Made by a program: the position numbers and the translations under genes
Notes under the pieces: model-generated
Databases searched by the model: none
The model's input: the letters and a program-made list of their open reading frames with translations, nothing else
Told to the model about the DNA's origin: nothing
Shown here: positions 43,506 through 52,525 of the stretch, in pieces
How the letters are laid out: every line of letters begins with the position of its first letter
How positions within the stretch are numbered: position 1 is the first letter of the stretch
Assembly: GCF_965205175.1 (NCBI RefSeq)
Contig: NZ_OZ242038.1
Location: 124,001 to 188,000, forward strand
Length of the DNA: 64,000 nucleotides
DNA from: Poriferisodalis sp965205175
Lineage (GTDB): Bacteria; Actinomycetota; Acidimicrobiia; Acidimicrobiales; Poriferisodalaceae
Reading direction: 5' to 3'

Positions 43506-44432
43506 TCACGCAGCGACGGCAGTCCTGCGCTGATGCTCAGCTTGGCCTTCAGGGCAGTCGTCGCGGTAGGGGCACCAGCTGCACAGCGGCCCTGGACTCG
43601 GCTCGAACTGGCTGTCTGTGAGAGCCTGCGTGATCCGGTCCCAGGTGACGCGATGCTCCTCGACTGCGGAGCACACAGCGTCAGCGTCGACTGCACGGGA
43701 GACTGCGGTCGGCCTGCGGCGGTCGCGGCCGGCGCCAGTCTCCCCCAGGTACAACAGCCGCACACTGCTCACGTCTTCACCCGATGAGTCGAGCGCGGCC
43801 GCATACAGCCACACTTGGGAGAGGCGGTTGTCGACGAAGCGCCGTGGCGGGGCGCGGCCGGTCTTGTAGTCGGTGACGCGCAGGCCCTCCGGTGTGTGGT
43901 CGACCAGATCCACGACGCCTCGGAACGGCACACCGTCCAGCGACGCTTGGACACGCCGTTCGCAACCCACCACGTCGACTGCTGCTGGATTCTCGAGCGT
44001 GAAGTAGCCCTCGACGTCGGCCCAGGCATTCCAGCGAAACGCGCGCTGGCGTGTCTCGTCCAACGCGAGTGCCGCAAAGTGGGTGTTCGCCGCCGTCTGA
44101 GGCCACAGCTCACGGCAGATGGCGCGGGCGCGTTCGAGCGTGCGCTGCGGGGGCACCAGCGCCAGCAGCTCTTCCAGCACCTGATGCACGAAGGTGCCCC
44201 GCAGTGCCGGTTCCCCCGGCGGGTCCGGCAGCTTGTCGATGTAGCGGAACTTCCAGCGCCGGGCGCACTGCCGGAATGTCGATGCACTGGACGGGCTCAG
44301 GCTCCGCGGCAAAGGAGTTTGAGTGCTTGCTGGGCTGGCTTCCGGCAATTTCGAGCTGGCCGATGCCGCGCCCGATTCGAAGCTCGAATCCATGCCGACA
44401 TCGTCGCGTTCCACTGCCACAGGGTGGCCCAT
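43506..44432 (-). CDS. RecB-like PD-(D/E)xK nuclease with Fe-S cysteines
   Basis: About 308 residues, a Cas4/AddB-type exonuclease domain protein (PDDEXK_1). An early SxSxxxxFRQCARRW segment holds the first Fe-S cysteine; the core GVVDLVD then TDYKTG gives the catalytic Asp and E/D-x-K-like pair; and the C-terminal CSWCPYRDDC gives the remaining three cysteines of a [4Fe-4S] cluster. These standalone proteins probably act in DNA end processing. No CRISPR array or cas genes are near. The ATG at 44432 avoids overlap with the upstream small gene; one at 44495 is possible. Confidence 0.85.
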   Translation of the reverse strand: MGHPVAVERDDVGMDSSFESGAASASSKLPEASPASTQTPLPRSLSPSSASTFRQCARRWKFRYIDKLPDPPGEPALRGTFVHQVLEELLALVPPQRTLERARAICRELWPQTAANTHFAALALDETRQRAFRWNAWADVEGYFTLENPAAVDVVGCERRVQASLDGVPFRGVVDLVDHTPEGLRVTDYKTGRAPPRRFVDNRLSQVWLYAAALDSSGEDVSSVRLLYLGETGAGRDRRRPTAVSRAVDADAVCSAVEEHRVTWDRITQALTDSQFEPSPGPLCSWCPYRDDCPEGQAEHQRRTAVAA

Positions 44433-44458
44433 GAGGCCGGTGCGGGCGCGGATGGTGT

Positions 44459-44779
44459 TCAGCCGTGGCAGCCGCGCCAGCGACGCCACAGCCACCAGCC
44501 CACAGCGGCCGCGATCAGCCAGCCGACGGCGACAGCTCCGCCGAGGGCGGCGAGCAGGCGGCGGTCGACGGGTTCGGTCCGCCGCGGCAACAGGCGCGAG
44601 GCGGGCGCAGGCGGCGGGTCTGCCTCGGAGTCGGCACCTTGTTCAGGGGCTTCCGTGTGTTCAGGGTGTTCGGCGCGCTCAGGAATATTCGGCGCGATAT
44701 CAGCCGACGGCAGGTCGCCGGGCAGCGCTGCGGCCTCGTCGATGCTCGGCCGCGGTCGGTTTGCGTCGTAGTTGGCCAT
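44459..44779 (-). CDS. Small C-terminally anchored membrane protein
   Basis: 106 residues from ATG 44779. The first 70 are acidic, proline-rich and likely disordered; residues about 75-98 form one hydrophobic segment rich in Trp/Ala (GWLIAAAVGWWLW) followed by a basic end. No family is recognised. It sits between parA and the RecB-like nuclease on the same strand, which favours a real gene. Confidence 0.5.
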   Translation of the reverse strand: MANYDANRPRPSIDEAAALPGDLPSADIAPNIPERAEHPEHTEAPEQGADSEADPPPAPASRLLPRRTEPVDRRLLAALGGAVAVGWLIAAAVGWWLWRRWRGCHG

Positions 44780-44919
44780 AGGCGAACCAGCGAGCGTACT
44801 GCGCCCGCCTCGGTTCTCTGTCTGCGTCAAGCGCGTGCCTGGCTGCGCGTTGTTGGCACTTGGTCTCGTGGTTCTCGTTCCGCATTCGGTCGCCCGGCCC
44901 CGTGACGCAGCTCGCGGCC

Positions 44920-45690
44920 TCAGATCACTCTGCTTGACAGTTCGGCCCACAGGTCGTCGAATGCTCTGGCTGCTTCAGGCGCGCCCGGCCGTCGGCCCAG
45001 CGCCCGCAACGGCAGCGACTGCCCGCCGGCTTCGGCGATGGCTGCTCGCTGCGGGATGGGCGGCAGCTGCTCGGCGCCGAAGCGCTCAGCGAGCTGCTCG
45101 GACCAATACGCGTGGTCTCGGGTGCGCCCGACCCGATTCACCACGATGCCCGCCACGGTGGGCGTGCCCTGGCGCTGCGCGACGCGCGCAATGGCCGACC
45201 GCATGAGGTCCACGCCGTCGGCGGACCAAGCCGCCGGCTCGGTCACCACGACGGCCCGGTCGGCTGCGAACAGCGCGTTGACGCACAGCAGCCCGAGCGA
45301 TGGGGGGCAGTCGATCAGGATGAGATCGTGGCTCGCGCCGGCGAGGGCGATGCGCAGCCGATCCTGCGCACCCACCACGTCAGCGGCCATCTGCGGCTCC
45401 CGGCTTGCCAGCGCGTAGTTGCCTGGCGCCAGCTGCGGGCACGGCCCGTCGTCGGGCCAGCGAGCATCACGAACCGTGGCGAGCAGCGCGCCCGGTGCTG
45501 CCTCGCGCAGTGCGTCGTCCACGTTGGGCGAAGCGTTCCACAAGCCGAGTCCTGCAGAGGCGTTGGCCTGCGGATCCAAGTCCACCACCAAGACGCTGCG
45601 TCCCGCGGCGCAGGCAGCCTCCGCGAGGCCGAGCACCACCGTGGTCTTGCCCACACCGCCCTTCTGGTTGACCACTGCCAGCGTCGTCAA
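44920..45690 (-). CDS. ParA/Soj-type ATPase
   Basis: 256-residue MinD/ParA ATPase with the deviant Walker A K-G-G-V-G-K-T-T at residues 10-17, Walker A' VVDLDPQANAS, and Walker B LILIDCPPSLG. Most likely a stand-alone ParA family protein; no parB or parS-like sites are seen next to it, so its cargo is unknown. The start is a TTG at 45690 that overlaps the mshC stop (TTGA), and the conserved TLAVVNQKGG opening begins directly after. The upstream frame, which continues over mshC, is spurious. Confidence 0.88.
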   Translation of the reverse strand: MTTLAVVNQKGGVGKTTVVLGLAEAACAAGRSVLVVDLDPQANASAGLGLWNASPNVDDALREAAPGALLATVRDARWPDDGPCPQLAPGNYALASREPQMAADVVGAQDRLRIALAGASHDLILIDCPPSLGLLCVNALFAADRAVVVTEPAAWSADGVDLMRSAIARVAQRQGTPTVAGIVVNRVGRTRDHAYWSEQLAERFGAEQLPPIPQRAAIAEAGGQSLPLRALGRRPGAPEAARAFDDLWAELSSRVI

Positions 45691-46892
45691 CTCACACGTC
45701 CTGCAGGCCGGGACAGGTCGATGCCGCAGAGTTGCGCTGCGGCCGCCAACTCGCCTCGCAGGGTGGCGCCCGCGGCACCGCGTTCGGCCGCTGCTGCGGC
45801 TTCGAGCAGTGCGCTGCGGGCCGCCGGCGCGTCGAGGTCGTCGTCGAGCACTGCCCGCATCGCTGCGAGCAAGCCGCCGGTGCCGACGTTGGATCCAGCA
45901 GCAGGCGAAGCACCGGCGGCTGCTCCCACCAGCGTGGCCAGGTCGCGCTGGGCTGCAAGCCCCTCCGAATCGAACCACTCCCATTCGGTGCGGTAGTGAT
46001 GCGCCATCAGCGCCAGCCGGATCGCTCTGGGATCGATACGAGCGCGCAGATCCGAGATGAAGACCAAGTTGCCGAGCGACTTGGACATCTTGTGCCCCCG
46101 ATAGGAGACGAGACCCGCGTGGACCCAGTAGCGGGCCAGCGGCGCTCGGTGAATCGTCTCGCTCTGGGCGATCTCGCATTCGTGATGGGGAAACACCAGA
46201 TCGCTGCCGCCGCCGTGAATGTCGATGGTCTCGCCCAGCGCTGCATGGCTCATTGCAGAGCATTCGATATGCCAGCCAGGACGACCGGGGCCGAACGGGG
46301 ACGGCCATGAGGGTTCGCCGGGCGCGCTGGCCTGCCACAACACGAAGTCGAGCGGATTGCGCTGGCTGCGATCATCGGGAGTTCCGCCGCGCTCGGCGGC
46401 CAGCTCGACCATGCGGTCGGCGCCGTAGCCGGACAACTTCCCGAACTCGGGAAAGGTCGACACGTCGAACAAGACCCGGTCAGCGCAGATGTACGCATGG
46501 CCGGCGTCGAGCAGGGTGGCGATCATCGTGACCATGGCATCGATGGAGCGGGTCGCCCGCGGCTCGTGTGCCGGCGGCCGCGCCCCCAGGGCCGCCATGT
46601 CTGCCTCGAAGCGCGCGATCTCCTTCTCGGCCAAAGACAGGTAATGCTCACCGAGTTCGGCCGCCTTGGGCAGGATGCTGTCGTCCACGTCGGTGTAGTT
46701 GCGCACGAGCGTCACGGTGTGCCCGGCGTCCTCGAGACGGCGAATGATCAGATCGTAGGCGAGGTAGGTCGCAGCGTGGCCGAGGTGGGTGGCGTCATAG
46801 GGGGTGATGCCGCAGACGTACATGCCGACATGCTCGCCGAGTTCCAGGTCCATGACGGTCTTGTGCGCGGTGTCATAGAGGCGCAATGCCAC
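45687..46892 (-). CDS. mshC: Cysteine:GlcN-Ins ligase MshC (mycothiol)
   Basis: Class I aminoacyl-tRNA-synthetase-like ligase. It resembles CysS but its opening MYVCGITPYDATHLGHAATYLA is that of MshC, which joins cysteine to glucosaminyl-inositol in mycothiol synthesis; CysS has GPTVYD...GHARTY there. Cys27 is the zinc ligand, H-L-G-H at 36-39 the HIGH motif, and KMSKS near residue 270 is intact. At 401 residues it lacks the long anticodon-binding region of CysS. The GTG at 46892 precedes LRLYDTA. Some doubt remains because MshC and CysS are close homologues. It is divergent from, and nearly overlapping, the gene at 46919. Confidence 0.85.
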   Translation of the reverse strand: MALRLYDTAHKTVMDLELGEHVGMYVCGITPYDATHLGHAATYLAYDLIIRRLEDAGHTVTLVRNYTDVDDSILPKAAELGEHYLSLAEKEIARFEADMAALGARPPAHEPRATRSIDAMVTMIATLLDAGHAYICADRVLFDVSTFPEFGKLSGYGADRMVELAAERGGTPDDRSQRNPLDFVLWQASAPGEPSWPSPFGPGRPGWHIECSAMSHAALGETIDIHGGGSDLVFPHHECEIAQSETIHRAPLARYWVHAGLVSYRGHKMSKSLGNLVFISDLRARIDPRAIRLALMAHHYRTEWEWFDSEGLAAQRDLATLVGAAAGASPAAGSNVGTGGLLAAMRAVLDDDLDAPAARSALLEAAAAAERGAAGATLRGELAAAAQLCGIDLSRPAGRVS

Positions 46893-46918
46893 AGCCGGAC
46901 ACGGTACTGTCGGAGCAG

Positions 46919-48097
46919 GTGGACAAGCGTGGAAGCGATCGCGCACTGCTCGAGCGGATTGCCCTGTACCGCAATCGGCGTGAACTGCCGCCGATCCAAC
47001 GCGCGCTCATCGACGAGCTCGCCGCATGGCTGCGCACGCACGGCACCGACCCGCACAGCTACGTGAGCCGGCTCTTCGAACGCCACCAGATCGTGTTCGT
47101 CGGCCACCATACGCCCACCCGCCGCGCCGGGCTGTTCCTGCAGGATCTCGTCGCGGCGGCGTTCGGTGCCGGTGTGCGCATCGTGGGCATCGAGTACGCG
47201 TGCGTCGACGACCAGGCACGTCTCGACGCCGTGGTCACCGGCGCCGGCTTCGATGAGCACCTCGCACGGGACGCACTGCTGCGCTGGGGCATCCGTCACC
47301 ACTTCGCCTACCGCGAGTACCTCGACGTGCTCGGCGCGGTCTGGGAAGTCAACCATCGCTACGTCGGCAGCGGGACACCGATGCGTGTGCTGGGACTCGA
47401 CTACGACCTGGACATGGACGCCGTCACCGACACGGCGGACCTGCGCACGTCCTACGCTTGGCCGCATCTGCGCAGTCGCGGGCCAGTGTCGGCACACATG
47501 TGCGACGTTCTGCTTGCCGAGGTCATCGAACCAGGGCATCGGGCGCTCGTGCTCACACGCACCGCCCACGCAATGACACGAGCAAAGCGGCTGCCGCACA
47601 GGCTGTGGGACGCCTTCGACGCGGAGATCGTCGGTGGTCAAGTCGTCGGCGCGGGGAACCGTGTGTACGAAGCCGTGGCGGACCGCGCGGTCACCGTGCT
47701 GATCCACGAGCCGCTTCCCGCCGACGGCGAGCTGGGCGACTACGCCTTGGTCGCAGACGGCGCTGTGGATGCGACGTTCGCCCTGCACGACGACTTGGCG
47801 GTTCCGCTCGCCTTCGACACCGACCGCGGCCCGCCGGCACGGCTCGGGTGCTCGACGAGCCTCGATCGCGTTCCGCTCAGCGGACTCGCCACCGGCTGGG
47901 TCTACCTCGAACCGGACTACCAACGACGCGCTCCCACGCCACTAGCTGAGCCGGTGCCCGCTGCCTACGTGGACAGCGCTCGGCGCTACGCCATCGACCC
48001 GGCGCTGCGAGACGGCCGGTCAACGGCCCGCGACTTCGCAGCGGCGGTGTCCGAATCGGCTGCAGCGGCAGAACTGGCCTGGACCCAGGTGCTCTGA
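46919..48097 (+). CDS. Uncharacterised protein, possible EreA/ChaN-fold hydrolase (paralogue 1)
   Basis: About 392 residues of unknown function. The core IVFVGHHTPTRRAGLFLQDL then VGIEYACVDDQ resembles the GxxH strand-loop and following acidic strand of the EreA/ChaN/TIKI fold (erythromycin esterase and heme-uptake relatives), but this is a weak match. The neighbour at 48199 shares the same plan (HQIVLLGDQ, then LAELADNGV..FAWEF, then the YQEYADVLHAVW helix), so the two are tandem paralogues. The ATG at 46886 overlaps mshC by 7 bases; I use the GTG at 46919. Adjacent to mshC but no proven link. Confidence 0.6.
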   Translation: MDKRGSDRALLERIALYRNRRELPPIQRALIDELAAWLRTHGTDPHSYVSRLFERHQIVFVGHHTPTRRAGLFLQDLVAAAFGAGVRIVGIEYACVDDQARLDAVVTGAGFDEHLARDALLRWGIRHHFAYREYLDVLGAVWEVNHRYVGSGTPMRVLGLDYDLDMDAVTDTADLRTSYAWPHLRSRGPVSAHMCDVLLAEVIEPGHRALVLTRTAHAMTRAKRLPHRLWDAFDAEIVGGQVVGAGNRVYEAVADRAVTVLIHEPLPADGELGDYALVADGAVDATFALHDDLAVPLAFDTDRGPPARLGCSTSLDRVPLSGLATGWVYLEPDYQRRAPTPLAEPVPAAYVDSARRYAIDPALRDGRSTARDFAAAVSESAAAAELAWTQVL

Positions 48098-48198
48098 GCC
48101 CAGAGCGCTGTCGCGGCGGCGGGGGTTCAGGACGCTGCCTGGACGCGGATTCGGGCTAGAGACTTGACGCGGCTTGGCGGCAGGCAGACTCTCCGACG

Positions 48199-49419
48199 GT
48201 GCCGCCCGATACTGCCGATGCCAATGCCTCCCGCAAGCCGGCCGACACGGCGCAGCCAGTCGACGCGAACACAGACGACGAGCAGGCCGCCGAAGCGCAG
48301 CCCGCCGCCGGGCTCCGCTCACCGGTCGACTACTTGGGGGATCTCTGCGGCCGTCACCAAATCGTGCTGCTCGGCGACCAGATCGGCGTGCGCCAGCACG
48401 TGCTGCTGCTGGCGGATGCGCTGGCCGAGCTGGCTGACAACGGGGTCGCCAACTTCGCTTGGGAGTTCACGAACTCGCGTCGCCAAGCCGAACTCGATGC
48501 ACTGATCGACGCACCCGACTGGGACGACCGTGCGTGCGCGGATCTGTTCGTCGACTTGCTCGGCGTCGGTTTCGGCTACCAGGAGTACGCCGACGTGCTG
48601 CACGCGGTCTGGCAGCACAACGACGCGGAACGCCGTCGCGAGGCGGACCGTCGGCCCATCCGAGTGGTCGCGCTCGGCCTGCCCACCTACGTCGAGGACC
48701 CGGACCTGCTCGACGGCCGCTCCGCCGCCGAACTGGAGCTGCGGAACTGGTCGCTCGGCGGGCACTACCGGGACATATCGGCCGTTCATGCAGCCGGCGT
48801 GCTCACCTCAGAGGTGCTGCGCAAGGGCGAGCGGGCGCTCGTGTACATGAACATCGCCGCCACCACGACCCGCCTCGTGGAGTGGGCTGACGGCGTGCCG
48901 ACCGCATCGGCAGGCAATCTGCTGTGGCGCTGGATGGGCGACGGCTGCCGTCGGGTCGTCTTCCACGGTGCAGTGGCCGACACCGCAGCCACGCAGCGGG
49001 CCGAGGAGCTGATCTCGCACTCGCCGGAAGGACGGGCCGGCGCCGAACTCCGCTTCGGCTTGGACTTGGCGGCCTCCACGCTCGGCAGCGTCGCGATGAC
49101 GGAGGTACGAGGCTCGCTCGACGGCACCGATGCCTCGCTGCGGTTGCGCGATGTGGCCGACGGCTACCTCTATCTCGGCCCACGCGCCGACTGGTCGCCG
49201 TGCGCCTTGATCCCCCAGCTGATCACCCCAGAGAACTTCCCGAGTGCCGAGGCCCGCTACCGGGCGCTCGACCCGCGGCCGACGCCGTACACCCACGACG
49301 AGCTCGAAGAGGTGCGCCGCACCGGACAGCTGGAGCTGTCGGCGGCCTGGCCGTCATTGCCGGCACCGCCGGAGGCGCCCAAGCGTCGCTTCGCGCGGTT
49401 CCGCGGGCACCGCAACTGA
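48199..49419 (+). CDS. Uncharacterised protein, paralogue 2 of the preceding gene
   Basis: 406-residue protein from a GTG at 48199. The first 40 residues are polar and probably disordered; then RHQIVLLGDQIGVRQHVLLLADALAEL, the WEF strand and the YQEYADVLHAVWQHN helix align with the protein encoded just upstream (HRYREYLDVLGAVWEVN there). Gene duplication followed by strong divergence is the simplest reading. The C-terminus ends in a basic Arg-rich tail. No function is assigned; secreted signal and membrane segments are absent. Confidence 0.6.
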   Translation: MPPDTADANASRKPADTAQPVDANTDDEQAAEAQPAAGLRSPVDYLGDLCGRHQIVLLGDQIGVRQHVLLLADALAELADNGVANFAWEFTNSRRQAELDALIDAPDWDDRACADLFVDLLGVGFGYQEYADVLHAVWQHNDAERRREADRRPIRVVALGLPTYVEDPDLLDGRSAAELELRNWSLGGHYRDISAVHAAGVLTSEVLRKGERALVYMNIAATTTRLVEWADGVPTASAGNLLWRWMGDGCRRVVFHGAVADTAATQRAEELISHSPEGRAGAELRFGLDLAASTLGSVAMTEVRGSLDGTDASLRLRDVADGYLYLGPRADWSPCALIPQLITPENFPSAEARYRALDPRPTPYTHDELEEVRRTGQLELSAAWPSLPAPPEAPKRRFARFRGHRN

Positions 49420-49469
49420 CCGACGCTCGACGCCGGACTCGCGGGCGACGGGCGTCGTGGAGCGAGATC

Positions 49470-50264
49470 TCAGCCGGTGACGTTGCCGTCGTGTTCCTCC
49501 CAGCGCCAGCCAGAACGCACCATGGCGCAGCGACGGCGAGGGCCTGGCGCGTCGAGGTCGCCGTCGGGATAGGCAGCGTCGCCGACGTACACGGCGACAT
49601 TGCCCGGGTCGGGCTCTGGCGACGGGATGATTGCTGTGTGGAAGCACGTGTGCGCGTCGACCGAGGCGAGTGCATCGGCGCTGGCACCGAAACCCGACAG
49701 CCACGTGAGCGTGACGAAGGTGGGAGTGACGAATTCGATGTCGCCGGCGGCTCGCCGCTTCAGCGCAGCCGCCGGCGAGACCCAGGCGAAGTCGAGGATC
49801 TCACTGCCGTCGACATGAACCTGGCCCAGATCGGCGGGCGCCTCGCAGATGAAGAAATGCGTGGAGAAGCGCTTGGCGCGTATCTGCGGCGGCAGCCAGT
49901 GGGCGAAATGGGTCAGCTCGCAGCCGGACAGGTCGATGCCTGCTTCCTCCCGGGCCTCACGGATCGCGGCCGTGCGATACCCGCGTGCGTCGTTGGAGTG
50001 TGCGAAGCCAGTCCGAGGGTCGCAGGGCCCGACCACATCACCGGGCACGTCACGGTCCGGCGGGTCCACACGGCCGCCGGGGAACACCCACATGCCGCCG
50101 AAGAACCCGCGCGAGTTTCGCCGAAGCATGAGCACCTCCAAGTGCGCCGCGGCGTCGCTCGCTGCGCGCTCGAATCCGTGCCCCGGCGATGCCGCCGGCT
50201 CGCCGTCGCGCACCACGACGACGGTCGCAGCATCGACCAGCGCCACATCGATGGGTTCGCTCAT
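49470..50264 (-). CDS. Nudix hydrolase
   Basis: 264-residue Nudix protein. The Nudix box runs from GGRVDPPD (residue 63) to REAREEAGI (102-110), with the Glu106/Glu107 metal ligands intact, but an insertion of about 25 residues splits the box, as in NUDT19/RP2-like enzymes that act on CoA derivatives. Substrate is therefore possibly a CoA ester or other nucleoside diphosphate derivative. Its ATG overlaps the stop of the 5'-nucleotidase gene upstream (50261-50264), so the two are coupled. Confidence 0.87.
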   Translation of the reverse strand: MSEPIDVALVDAATVVVVRDGEPAASPGHGFERAASDAAAHLEVLMLRRNSRGFFGGMWVFPGGRVDPPDRDVPGDVVGPCDPRTGFAHSNDARGYRTAAIREAREEAGIDLSGCELTHFAHWLPPQIRAKRFSTHFFICEAPADLGQVHVDGSEILDFAWVSPAAALKRRAAGDIEFVTPTFVTLTWLSGFGASADALASVDAHTCFHTAIIPSPEPDPGNVAVYVGDAAYPDGDLDAPGPRRRCAMVRSGWRWEEHDGNVTG

Positions 50265-50911
50265 GCGCTGTCCAGTGTCCTGCGCTGGAGCCGACCCGAG
50301 CCTGCGTCGATGCCTGGCAGCGGCCGCGCCACAGCATTGCCGGCCGCAGCCATCAGTTGCACGATCATCTCCTCCGCCTCGACCCAGTCATGCACGCGTG
50401 GGGACTCAACATGCGCGTTGTACGGCTGGTCGTACACGATCGCATGGCCGCCTGCCGCTCGAATCGCGTCGATGTTGTGCGGAGCGTCCTCGATGTGCGC
50501 GTCGGCATTCACCACGGACTTGTCGGCCAAGAAACAGATGTCCCGATAGGGAATGCGGTGGCGGTCCAGCCAGTCCACGGTGTCGCTGACGGTCACGCGG
50601 TGGCCCCAGTTGGTGTAGAGACGGTGGGTCACCAGCCGGATCCACACGCCGGCGTCCGACAGTCGCCACAGCGCTTCCGAGCAGTCCGGCATCGGCTCGA
50701 TGTCGCGAAACATGCGGTAGTCCAGCACAGCGATGCGGTGCAGTTCCTCGAACTCCCCGTCGTTGAGCCCCCACTCCGTGAAGTTCCAGTTGCGCACGAG
50801 CGGCAGCGCGTCCTCGCTGACGTTGCGCTCGCGGGCCACGACCCGGCGAAATGCCTCCGTGTGCTGTGCGCACACCCCGTCGAGGTCCACAGCCAGCACG
50901 AACTCGGGCAC
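50261..50911 (-). CDS. HAD-type 5'-nucleotidase
   Basis: 216-residue HAD-superfamily phosphatase of the NT5C (5'(3')-deoxyribonucleotidase) group. The catalytic motif D-L-D-G (Asp9, Asp11) opens the protein, followed by TH in motif II (RLVTHR) and the late ADAHIEDAPHN motif with Asp ligands. It dephosphorylates nucleotides, possibly pyrimidine deoxynucleotides. It is coupled by a 4-base overlap to the Nudix gene downstream, a nucleotide-sanitation pair. Confidence 0.85.
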   Translation of the reverse strand: MPEFVLAVDLDGVCAQHTEAFRRVVARERNVSEDALPLVRNWNFTEWGLNDGEFEELHRIAVLDYRMFRDIEPMPDCSEALWRLSDAGVWIRLVTHRLYTNWGHRVTVSDTVDWLDRHRIPYRDICFLADKSVVNADAHIEDAPHNIDAIRAAGGHAIVYDQPYNAHVESPRVHDWVEAEEMIVQLMAAAGNAVARPLPGIDAGSGRLQRRTLDSA

Positions 50912-51020
50912 GCCCGCAACCTAACGGCACACCTGCCTCGCACTCGGGAGGCGTTGGCGGGGTGCGGCGCAGCAGCCACCCGCGGCGAAACCGGTACGCG
51001 GTTGTAGCGGCGCGCCTGCC

Positions 51021-51806
51021 ATGCTGGAGCAGGTGCGGCTGGGCGTCCACGACCTCGGCGGCTCTCGCGGATTCGGGCCAGTGCCGCACGATCCGCATGA
51101 ACCGCCGTTTCATGCCGACTGGGAGCGACGCGTGTTCGGCCTGCTCGGCGCCGTGACGGCGTGTACAGCCCGACGGCCGGGCGAATTCCGCTACGCATTG
51201 GAGCGCTTGGACTACGCCAGCTACTTCGACCACGGCTACTTCGGTCGCTGGCTGGCCGGCTTCGAGGCGTTGCTGGCCGAGTACGACGTGGTCAGCGCCG
51301 AGGAGATGAACAACGCCGTGGCTGGACTCACCGACATGACACCGGCCCAAACATCCGAGGCGTCTCCGGTCCGGCGCGTCGGGCCAGTTGTTGCGCGCGA
51401 TCCGCAGTCGCTGCCTGCGGACCGACCCACTCCGGCACCGCAACGCCGCACCGTTCGGCGCGAGCTGGCTGAACCGCCTCGCTTCGGTGTGGGCGACCGC
51501 GTGGTCGCGACGGCGTTTCCGCCGCTCGGCCATACCCGGCTGCCCGGCTATGCCCTGGGCAGGCCGGGGACGGTCGTGCGACTGCATCCCGCCGAGGTGC
51601 TGCCCGACAGCACTGCCCACGATCTGGGCGAACGGCCCCAGCACGTGTACTGCGTGGGCTTCGACGCTGCGATGCTGTGGGGTGACGACGCCGAGCCGAA
51701 CACGACGGTTCACTTGGACGTCTACGAGTGCCATCTGACGGCCCTCGGCGCCCGCAGCGCCGGCTCGAATGCAGCGCAGCACGACGAGGAGGCCTCCCGT
51801 GCATGA
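51021..51806 (+). CDS. Nitrile hydratase beta subunit
   Basis: 261-residue beta subunit. The family opening (GVHDLGGSRGFGPV, residues 8-21) and NEPPF-like HEPPFHADWERRVF segment are clear, and the C-terminal barrel with FGVGDRVVATAFPPLGHTRLPGYA contains the conserved Arg and Tyr residues that surround the active site. Together with the alpha subunit it hydrates nitriles to amides. Gene order beta-alpha-accessory is that of cobalt-type enzymes. A 60-residue Pro/Arg-rich linker separates the two domains. It starts the 51021-55782 operon. Confidence 0.93.
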   Translation: MLEQVRLGVHDLGGSRGFGPVPHDPHEPPFHADWERRVFGLLGAVTACTARRPGEFRYALERLDYASYFDHGYFGRWLAGFEALLAEYDVVSAEEMNNAVAGLTDMTPAQTSEASPVRRVGPVVARDPQSLPADRPTPAPQRRTVRRELAEPPRFGVGDRVVATAFPPLGHTRLPGYALGRPGTVVRLHPAEVLPDSTAHDLGERPQHVYCVGFDAAMLWGDDAEPNTTVHLDVYECHLTALGARSAGSNAAQHDEEASRA

Positions 51807-52428
51807 CGACCACACTCATCACGGCGACCACCACAGTCGCCGCGACGCTTCTTCGCCGGAGATTCGTGCGCAGGCGCTCGAAGACCTGCTCGTGGCCAAG
51901 GGCCTCGCCGACCCTGAGCGGATCGACGCCATCATCCAGCGCTACGAGCACGACATCGGCCCGATGATCGGAGCGAACCTGGTGGCCCGAGCGTGGCTTG
52001 ACCCCGACTTGCACCGCCGGCTGCTGAGCGATGCCGATGCCGTGCTGGCCGACATGGACATCCGAGGCGCGGAGATCGAGCACATCGAGGTGAAGGCCAA
52101 CGCTCCGGGAGTCCACAACGTGGTCGTATGCACGCTGTGCTCGTGCTACCCGTGGGCGCTGCTGGGGCTGCCGCCGAACTGGTACAAGAGTCCGGAGTAC
52201 CGGGCCCGTGCGGTACGCGAGCCCAGAGCCGTGCTGGCCGAGATGGGCTTGGTGCTCGACACTGACACCGAAGTGCGCGTGTGGGATTCCAGCTCGGAGA
52301 CCCGTTTCTTGGTGCTGCCAGAGCGGCCCGCGGGCACGCAAGGCTGGTCGGCTGAACGACTGGCGACGCTCGTGACGCGTGATTCGATGATCGGCGTGGC
52401 TCGGGCCGGCGACCCCACCGGCCCGTGA
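51799..52428 (+). CDS. Nitrile hydratase alpha subunit, cobalt type
   Basis: 209-residue catalytic subunit from GTG 51799, overlapping the beta stop by 8 bases. The metal-binding loop V-C-T-L-C-S-C-Y lies at residues 110-117; Thr112 and Tyr117 are the residues typical of the Co(III) rather than the Fe type, and Cys114 and Cys116 would be oxidised to sulfinic and sulfenic acids. The N-terminus is a His-rich tail (VHDDHTHHGDHH) not usual for the family, which may bind metal. Forms an alpha-beta complex with the upstream gene product. Confidence 0.95.
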   Translation: MHDDHTHHGDHHSRRDASSPEIRAQALEDLLVAKGLADPERIDAIIQRYEHDIGPMIGANLVARAWLDPDLHRRLLSDADAVLADMDIRGAEIEHIEVKANAPGVHNVVVCTLCSCYPWALLGLPPNWYKSPEYRARAVREPRAVLAEMGLVLDTDTEVRVWDSSSETRFLVLPERPAGTQGWSAERLATLVTRDSMIGVARAGDPTGP

Positions 52429-52525
52429 GCAAGCGACCAGAGCATCGGCGGCCAGCGAACATCGACCGGGCCGACGGCCGCGACCAGACCGGCCAGATTG
52501 GATCGTCGCGCATGCGGGCCGACAC

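Noticed and set aside
43506..44432. Cas4 of a CRISPR system
   Set aside because: The Cas4-like domain and Fe-S cysteines are real, but there is no array and no other cas gene in the window.
45687..46892. Cysteinyl-tRNA synthetase
   Set aside because: The conserved opening GITPYDATHLGHAATY and the short length fit MshC better than CysS, although the two are close homologues.
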